Part shown: piece after piece, positions 1-9,000 of the stretch
Layout of the letters: each line of letters starts with the position of its first letter
How positions within the stretch are numbered: position 1 is the stretch's first letter
Source of the DNA: Verrucomicrobiales bacterium
GTDB lineage: Bacteria; Verrucomicrobiota; Verrucomicrobiia; Verrucomicrobiales; DEV007
Length of the DNA: 9,719 nucleotides
Direction of reading: 5' to 3'
NCBI GenBank assembly: GCA_013911195.1
Contig: JACETS010000091.1
Coordinates: 1-9,719, forward strand
Made by a program: the position numbers and the translations under genes
Notes under the pieces: generated by a model
Databases searched by the model: none
What the model saw: the letters and a program-made list of their open reading frames with translations, nothing else
What the model was told of the DNA's origin: nothing

Positions 1-3000
1 TATTTAAATTGATTCTCATGTAAAGAGACTTTGCTTCTTTAACGTCAATTGAAGCCTCGATAAGGTGATACCCTTCCTTATCCTCTAAAATTTTGAAAGC
101 CAATCCACTATTGGACCAATCCTTAAGGTTAGTTGACCACTCAATTCCATAGAAACCTTCGGGAATAATCTTACTGCGAGGGTATATCATGGAAAGAGAT
201 TTTTCATTTCTTGTGATTCTAAATAAAGCCCCCTCATCAGGCGAGTTTGGATCAGTTCCTAAAAATAATTCTATGGCATTTGTCAAAGAATCATTGTCTG
301 GATCTGCAGACTCTCCCCAAAGGACTCTTTCCAGTGACGGCCTAATTATAAGATCTTTGTCAAAATGAATATTTATCCAATCTTTAACATAATCTGTGGA
401 GTGAAATGCACCAGGAAGCTCAAGATAATTAACGTAAACCTTACCTGATCGCTCATATAAATCAGATTCTCGATCTTGAGAAGCACCTATGATGGCAACA
501 TTATCACCTAGGGCTACACTAGAACCAAAACCAGATACAGTGTCATCTCTTTCAGGATGAAGCATTCCAGAAAACAACCAATTTTCTGTTCCGCTAATAT
601 CTCTTTCATAAAGATGCACATCTCCGGCTGGGTAATTTTCATTAATACTATTTTTACCAACAATTAGATACCTATAATTAATATCTACCGAAGTACCAAA
701 TTTTTCATTCTCATGTAATTCTTGACTAAATAATTCATCAATCAAATCCCATGACAAATCTTCTTTGTTATTCCTTTCATAAACAAATGCTGCCCCTGAA
801 TCCTTGACTCGTTCTCCATTTCTCAAAGAAGCATCAAATAAGAAGCTACCAACAACAACTGATATTCCGTCAACCGCTACACTGGACCCAAAACCATCTC
901 CTCTTGAGGCTCTAGGATCATCAAAAAGATCCAGTGTATCATCTAAAACCCACCCCCCTTTTACTCTATTCTTGTTAGAAAAAATGTATACTGTACCTAA
1001 CTCAAATCCATCTACTTCTTTCGACCGATCAGCGCCAGGTGCACCAACAACAGCATAGGTTCCATCTACATCCAAAGAAAAGCCAAACCAATCCATTCTG
1101 TCACCGTCATGGATTATAGTTTGGGTAAGCTCCCATCCTCCCTCAACGAATGGGTTCTTTTCAAATACAAAAACAGCTCCACTGTCTTTGCCATTGGCAT
1201 CATAATATGGAGCACCAACAAACAGATTACCCTCATTAATACTCACTGCCCTACCAAACTGATCTCCACTTTTCGCCAACTCCTTAGGAAGAGTAAGCTT
1301 TGAAGTTTGAACCCAACCATCTGAATCTTTTGACTCTTTTTCGTAGATATAAACAGCCCCGGAATCTTTCTTGCCGTGCTCGTTTTTCATACTTGCACCA
1401 ACCGCTATCATTTCGCCATCAATGTCAAGGCTTTCACCAAAATTATCCCCTTTAATAATGTCCTCAGGCATTAAAATACCTTTAACTTTCCATTGATTAT
1501 ATGCTCTTCCGTCTCCCCTTTCGTAAACATAAACACCTCCAGAATCTATCCCATTATTATCCTTAAGATAAGAACCAATAACCATAGTCTTCCCGCTCAC
1601 TGCTACAGCATTGCCAAATTCAGAACCTGTCTCACTGTCTGGCAAACCATTCAATTTAAATGGTAAAATAACCGAGGATGGAGGATGGGTAACAGTAACT
1701 AAAGTTTTATCACTTACTGTTTCAGAGTGACCATCAAAAACCGATAAATTAATTAAAATAGACTCAGATTTACTCTGATTGACTCGGCCTGATGGAGTAG
1801 GCTGAAAACATAGACCTTTGAGAAGTAAAGTTGCCACCTCTGGAGCATGACCCGACGCTACGTACCTATTGCCCTCTTTCCTGAATACATTAGGTTGTGG
1901 ATAATATAATATCCCTTGTTGCTCATCATTAAGGTAAACAGAAACTGTGACCAATTCATTTCCATTGTTATCTACATCGGTAACACTAATATTAGAAAAT
2001 GGATTAGTAATGGTGGTGTTAATAATTTCAACCTGACTTTCACCCGATATCACGGGTGCGTCGTTGACACCGTTAACAGTAATCTTGGCTGAGCCTTGAG
2101 TACGATCTGCACCACTTTGATGGACCGTGACTGTGGCCGTTGCCGGGTAAGTTCCACCACTTTGATCCTGCACAATGTAAGTGATGGCATCGGTTCCAAC
2201 GAAGTTATTATTAGGCGTGTAAAGAAGTGTTGAATTATTAATGCTTATCGCGGCGTTATCTGAGCTTGCACTGACTATTGACCAATCGGTTGCATTAGAT
2301 CCTGGAAGAATGCCATCGTTAGCAAGAACATCGAGAGCATTATCCTGGGTTCCTGATAGCACGGCGAACTGATCGCCACTAACAGGCAGGTCTCCGACTT
2401 TGATGATGACCTGAGCGGTGGCGGTGCCGCCCTGACCATCAGATACATTATACTCAAAGCGAACCTTACCTACAAATCCACTCGGAGGCGTGTAAAGAAC
2501 TACTCCATCAGAGACAGTCGCTTCTCCTCCCTGTCCTCCTCCGACAGAGAAGACACTGACTGGAGTGGTTCCTGTAATCTTCCATGCTGAAGCATCAGCC
2601 GGTTTGGAGCCATCATTGGCGAGCACATCAAGGACATTGGCGTTTGAATTTGAGGCGACGGTGAAGTAATCGGCATTAGTCTCAGCCGCACGAGCGTTTT
2701 GGCGAGCTAGCACGGTAATGGTGACCTGCTCTTCGACTCGGCGGTCACTCTGATCACCAAGAACATAAGTGAACTTCTCAATGAAGTGGGATCCCTCTTC
2801 CGGGTTCTCCTGATAGGCCGGAGTATAGATTAAATTAGCTCCATCGATCACGACCTGACCTTGCTGGTCTGGAGCATTAGACTGGTTGGTCTCATTAATA
2901 CCGACTCCGGTAATGCGAAGAGCTCCCTCGTCCAATGCTGCAAAATCGTTAGCAAGAACCGGGAGAACAAATGAACGCACCTTATCTTCCTCAACCACAT

Positions 3001-6000
3001 CATAAAAGACGGTGTAAGCGTCAGCCGATGCGTTGGGTGATGAGTTTACATGAACAAAATTTATAGTGGCGGTTGCCGTGCCAGTTCCGCCTAATCCGTC
3101 GGACACGCTGTAAGTCAGCGTAGCCGGAAGAAGCACACTGACATCCGGTGTGTATTGGATTAATCCATCAACGATACTCACTGTGCCCCGATCTACTTCG
3201 GCTGAAGTAATCTCCCAACCGGTTGACCCGTCAGGAATAATCCCATCATTGGCGAGTACATCCAGTTGATTATTATTGGATCCTAGAACCACTTGAAAAG
3301 AATCGTTTGAAACATGTAAAACATTCTCTCTTTCCACGATGCGGACCGTGGCGGTCGCTTGCGCGCGTGACACTCCGCCGCCACTAATCTCATAAACAAA
3401 GCTATCTTCACCACTCATTCCCGCATTAGGGGTATAAACAACTATTCCACTATCTAAAACCTCTAAAATTCCTTTAACTGGCTGTTCAAGAATCTTCTCA
3501 ATAATCAGCTGCCCGGCATCGGATGGTTGCACATCATCATTGGCTAACACTTGCAGCATGGAACTTTGGCCTAAGGTCACGGTAAACGTGTCATCATTCG
3601 CCTGAAGGTTACCATTAATCCTATCCTCGGTGACCTGAATCACCACCTGTGCGGAGTCACGATTACCCAACTCATCCTCAACGACGTAAGTAAACACATC
3701 ATCTCCAACATAGCCTGGTGCGGGAACATAGCTTACGGTTCCAAGCTCAGAATTAGCAACAACCAAGCTTCCCTTGCTGGAATCGCTGACATTAAGAAGA
3801 CGCAGCTCTGAGCTCACTAAGGTAAGGTTCCGGTCGTTACTAAGAACATTGAGAGTCACTCCTCTTGCTCCAACTGAAACTTTATACTCATCATCTTCTG
3901 CAAACACATAACTCCCATCAAAGCTCTCGTAAGAAATACTATCTGTGTAACTCTGACCAACGGCAAGCGCATCAAACTGAGAGGAGCCACTTGGATCATA
4001 GACCAACCGACTAGTCGCTGAAGCTTGATCGATAATGGTTGAGTAAACAACTCCTTCAACACCCGTGGTTCTTCCCTCGGCAGGAACAATTATCCTCTTG
4101 TCATCAATACCTTTACTATTGATATCAGCCTCAAGATCGTTCTCGAGAACACCAGGATGCTGCACCACAAGAAGTTCATCCTCTGCGGTACTGTAGAGTG
4201 ATCCTGAGAGATCCACGAGAGCATCGGCAACGGGTTGATCATTGACCCCTTCGACAAGCACTGCCGCCACGAAGCTGACACGGTTAAATCCGTCACTCAT
4301 CTCAAGCTCAAAAGAATCTACTAGGCGCTCTCCTCTTCTCAGGCTATTTAATGCAACTGAAACCGCAGGATCATACTCAACAGTCGTTCCGTCTGCACTG
4401 AGTTTAATACTCGCGCCTTCACGACTTGTGTACCCTTCTTGAGGAGCCACCACAAAGAGCGTGTCCTTATCGACATCCGCATCGTTCTTTAACAGTTCAG
4501 CACTTGGTATCAGTAACTGACTTTGCTCATCGGTGTACCAGAGTTCATCGACCTCAACGGCTGATACAAGGGCTCCACCAGCAACTCCTAATGCGGCTCG
4601 AATGACTCCATTATTACCTGATGACGCGGGCCGCACATAACCCACTTCAAGACTTCCAAGCACTTCACCAAGATCTTCACCTGCCCCTACAAACTTTGCT
4701 AAACCTACCAAACCTTGAGGGTCGTTACTTGGCACCGGCGCATCATTAGCTCCGCTCACCGTCACATCAACGCGCGCCACACTGATCGCTCCATGACGAT
4801 CTTCAACCGCATAATAAAATGAATCATTGAGAGTGGCATCAGAAGCAATCCCGTTGAGCACTGAAGAGGCCCGAGGATTATAAGCGATATTGGTCTCTCT
4901 ATGATCGGCACGAATCTCCAAGGCGAGCGCTGCGCCTTGGTCACTCGTTGCGTTCAACTGAGAACCTCTTAAATACTTCACCCAAACTCCTTTTTGCTGA
5001 TGGTCCTCAACAAAGCTGACCGGCAAAAGGAAGCTATCCTCATCAATCACCTCAATGAGGTGAATCGCGTTATAAGACGGATGACCTCCGTAACCGGATA
5101 TCAAAACACTCTCCGCTCCCTGAAGACCGTGGGCCAGACTCTTCACCACCACCTTACCGGTTTGCGAATCTGCTTCATAGCCATTTACCTGTTCAACACT
5201 ATTAAGAACACCAATAACTCTTAAGCTTTCCCCTTCATCATCTGAATCCGGGTCTTTATCGTTCTTCAGCAAGCTCACTTGCGAAATCGAACGAGCCCCC
5301 GGGTAATTAGAGTCCGTATCAAACTCGGTCTGTGTTCCGGCAAGACTTGAATCAGCCATAATCCTTAAGAGCGAATCCTCAAGCGCTCCCACTGAATCTG
5401 CAATTGGTGTCGGGGCGTCGTTCGCACCAACAACCTTTACACTAACCTGAACCGTTGAAGCTCTGGTATCCGCTATACCATCTCCGTACGAACGTGGGTC
5501 ACCTGCCGCGTCTTCAAGATCCACGATAGTGTACTCAAAAGTATCGTTATACTCTACCCCTAGAGGAAGCGCTTCAAGAATAGAAGAGAATCGTGGGTCG
5601 TATCTAAGTTGTGTTCCTTTATGAGGCGTTAGCGCTGTGCCATTGGATGATGGATTGATGTAAACATCGGCTCTGGCTCCTGAGCTCTTTATCTGTGCGT
5701 CGCTTAATCCAACTCCATCAGCTCCAGCAAGATCTATAATCACCAATGTGTTCTCTTCATTCACATCAGCATCATTGGCAAGAACGTCTAGCATCGTAGG
5801 ATCATCCTCGGTAACCGTATAGCTATCGGCGAGGGCTTCAGGAGCCACGTTGTGATAAACTGTGATCAGCGTTTGATTATCTTCCACTGCACCACCGTCT
5901 CTATCTGCAACATTAAGAATAAAACGTGTCGCTTCAGGTGACGGTCTACCATTCGGTGTCGGTGTAAAGCGTAAGCCCCGGAGAACGGCTGTCATCTGTG

Positions 6001-9000
6001 TTGAACTTAGTCCACTCACTTTATAGGTTTGATCTAAAAGAGTCATGGCTCCACTCGGATCAATAAGGGTTCCGTTCGCATGGTTAACCAATAATAACTC
6101 CACATCGAGGAGGGCTTGACCACCATCATCTACATCGGTGAGTGCTGTCTGAGAAAAGACATTGAAATAACCATTGGCGGGAGGATTAACTTCCACCTGT
6201 TGGGAACCGGCTATGACCGGCAGATCATTAACGCTGGTAACCGTGATAGCTACGGTCGAAACATTGGAATCAACCGCTCCATCATTGACTTTATAAGTGA
6301 AGCTATCGGCTCCATGATAATTTAAATCAGGTGCGTACACTCTTGATGCACCGGTGCCTGTCACTGTTCCATTGCTCGGTCCACTCACGATGGAATAGGT
6401 TAAAGTGTCGTCCTCTATATCAGAGGCCACCAAGTTCACCGTCACTTGTCCGTCCTCTGCCACGGTCACCGCTACATACTGACTCACAGGTACATCATTG
6501 ACTGGGTTAACGGTAAGCGAAACGGTCGAAACATTAGAATCAACCTGACCGTCATTGACTTTATAAGTAAAGCTATCAGCACCAAAATAATTTAAATTAG
6601 GCGTGTACACTCTCAATGCTCCTGTCCCTGTCAGCGTCCCATTGCTCGGTCCACTCACCACGATGTAACTTAAGACGTCGCCCTGATCAACGTCCGTTGC
6701 TATCAGCTCCACGTCCGTTGGGACATCCTCATTAAGAGCGATATTAACATCAGACGCCACGGGTGCGTCGTTAATTGAGTTAACCATTATTGAAACGGTT
6801 GAGACATTAGAGTTTAACTCGCCATCATTGACCCGGTAGGTGAAACTATCAGCTCCATGATAATTTAAGTTAGGCTTGTACACTCTCGATGCGCCGATTC
6901 CTGTCAGTGTTCCATTGCTCGGTCCACTCACGATGGAATAGGTTAAAATGTCGTCCTCTATATCAGAGGCCACCAAGTTCACCGTCACTTGTCCGTCCTC
7001 TGCCACGGTCACCGCTACATCTTCACTCACAGGCGCGTCATTGACTGGGTTAACCGTAATCGAAACCGTTGAAACATTGGAATCGGCCCGTCCGTCATTG
7101 ACTTTATAAGTAAAGCTATCAGCACCAAAATAATTTAAATTAGGCGTGTACACTAATGAGGAACCTGTCCCTGTCAGCGTTCCGTTCACCGGTTCACTCA
7201 CCACGATGTAACTTAAGACGTCGCCCTGATCAACGTCCGTTGCTATCAGCTCCACGGCCGCAGGGTTATCCTCATCAAGAGCGATATTAACATCAGACGC
7301 CACGGGTGCGTCGTTGACACCGTTAACAGTAATCTTGGCTGAGCCTTGAGCACGATCTGAAGCACTATCTATAACAAGAACATTAACTGAGGCGGTAGTG
7401 ATCCGGCCCGATCCGTCAACAACTTCATACTCGAGCGACTCTTCAAATGTTCCTTCATTTTGAGGAGGGGTATAACTGATTATGTTATTTTCAACTTCAG
7501 CTATTCCTGAACCTTGGATAATTGAAACTGAATTAATCTGATAAGAACTATTCAAATCAGATTCTAAAGCAATGGCAGGAAAATTAGGTGAGATTCCATC
7601 ATTAGCTAAAACATTGAATTTGTTTTTTTCTGATCCTGCAAGAACAACAAAATAATCATCATTTGTTCTTAGTGTTCCAACTTTTATTAATACGTTTGCG
7701 CTCCCAGTGCCTCCACTCCCATCGTTGACCGAATAACTGAATAAAGCCTCTCCAACAAATTCTGGATCAGGAGTAAATGATACTCTGTTGTTCCCAACAA
7801 TGACTGCAGCCCCGTTAGTCACTGCATTGATATCAATAATTCTCCATTCACTACTATTTGAGGGCATGACAGAATCGTTAGCTAACACATCTAGAGAATT
7901 ACTCACACTATCTTGGAGTATGGTGAATTGGTCATTGTTTGTCTCAGCTAGTAAAACCCCTTCTCGATTTAAGACCTGAATCAATGCACTACTCGATACT
8001 CGAAGAGAACTACCGTTTGATATTTCATATCTTATTATGACGTTCCCAACAAAATCCTGCTCAGGCGTAAACCTTATTGACTTAGCATCATCAGAAACAC
8101 TAACTACACCTTGTCCCTGTTCAAGACTACTCAATGTAATTAACATTTCTTCGCCCAAGTCAGGTAAGAACTTATCGTTGGCAAGAACGTTGAGTAAATT
8201 ATTTACGCTTCCAGCATAAACACTAAAATAGTCCTTTGAAGGTCTAAGGTCACCTCCTCTAACATCTACAGTAACCGAAGATGTATCTATCGAAATACCA
8301 TCAGTAACTTGATAAGTAAATGATTCCTCACCAATGAAACCATTAAGAGGAGTGTACTGAATTAACCCGTCGTCTGTAATTTTCACCGAACCTCCATTAG
8401 AAGGTTCACTTTCAATCTTAGTGACAACTAGCATTTCCTGCCCTCCTCGATCAGTCACGTCATTGACAAGAATTTCGAGTATATTATTCACGCTACCGGA
8501 AAACACAGAGAACCTATCCGGTCCAGCATATAACCCTGCATCAGCAACTATTACTTTGACTCTTGAACTGGATTCCTTTTTCAAATTTCCAAGATCATCA
8601 CTTATTACCTTATAGGAATAGAGTAATTCTCCTGCCGAAACCGGTTCAAACGCAAGACCTAGCCCATTATCTAATTTCCTCATGTTACCTGATCCAGTTG
8701 ATGAAAGTAGTGTAACATCAGAAATAGTAACATCACCAGACCCAAGATTATGAACTAAATCATTGGTCAAAACATTGAGCTCAACTTCTCCATTTCCAAG
8801 CAGAACAGTAAACGTGTCAGGGTTCAGGTCTAATGCCCCAACTTCAACCGTAACAGTAGCGGTACCTGTACCTCCAACATTATCAGTGACCGTATATTGA
8901 AAAGAAGCTGTACCAATAAATCCTTGAGGAGCTGAATACAGAAGATAATTCCCAGAGTCAGCGATTACTACTGATCCGTAATCCGGGGCATCAACATTAG

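Larger units (their letters stand above)
6230..7315 (-). repeat. Tandem-95-like array, four modules (91, 90, 91 and 90 residues)
   Basis: Four consecutive modules begin at the Asn of NDAPV/NDVPV (plus-strand N codons at 7313, 7040, 6770 and 6497) and end before NDLPV at 6227-6229. Each has the order NDAPV, an AxxEDxxxxVxLxAxD stretch, a DVDQGD or DIEDD acidic turn, LxYxIVSxPxNGTxTGxG, VYxPNLNYxGADSFTYxVNDG, and SNVSTVxITVN. This is the tandem-95/cadherin-like plan of bacterial surface proteins; the DxND and acidic-turn residues are where calcium binds in related folds. Modules 1 and 3 share DVDQGDVLSYIVVS. Modules 2 and 4 share DIEDDxLTYSIVSGPSNG. The repeat unit at DNA level is therefore two modules. 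NDVPVSQY in the fourth module replaces NDAPVSED in the second. Confidence 0.9.

Noticed and set aside
2..412. PEP-CTERM, LPXTG or type IX secretion C-terminal signal
   Set aside because: No hydrophobic helix with a basic end, no LPXTG, and no typical type IX closing motif is visible. The IExSTNLxxW ending fits a PVC-type tail better.
804..1303. Plus-strand open frames of 84 and 64 codons within the FG-GAP region
   Set aside because: They lie antisense to FG-GAP blades that are clearly coding on the minus strand. Their translations are Ser/Thr/Pro-rich without any domain, as expected for the reverse of this repeat.
2275..2691. Minus-strand frames of 60 and 63 codons with Met starts
   Set aside because: They are out-of-frame shadows of array II modules. 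The long frame on the same strand gives clean VSDGQGGTATA and YTPPSGFVG motifs at these positions.
3856..4944. Short minus-strand frames (77, 68 and 60 codons) and a 66-codon plus-strand frame over the VCBS-like block
   Set aside because: All overlap the continuous VCBS-like reading frame and show no family motif, ribosome binding site or spacing consistent with a gene.
6411..6426. Short palindrome-like sequence CCTCTATATCAGAGG as a regulatory or terminator site
   Set aside because: It encodes part of ASDIEDD in a conserved tandem-95-like module, recurs at the same place in the sister repeat, and has only five-base arms without a T run.
6230..7315. CRISPR array or intergenic satellite as the source of the regular repeats
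   Set aside because: The repeat units are hundreds of bases long, directly adjacent, coding and in frame, with no short repeat-spacer alternation.
2051..7359. Mobile element or integrative insertion flanked by the 59-bp repeats
   Set aside because: No transposase, integrase, terminal inverted repeats or target duplication is seen, and the whole segment is an in-frame part of the protein. Homologous recombination between modules explains it better.
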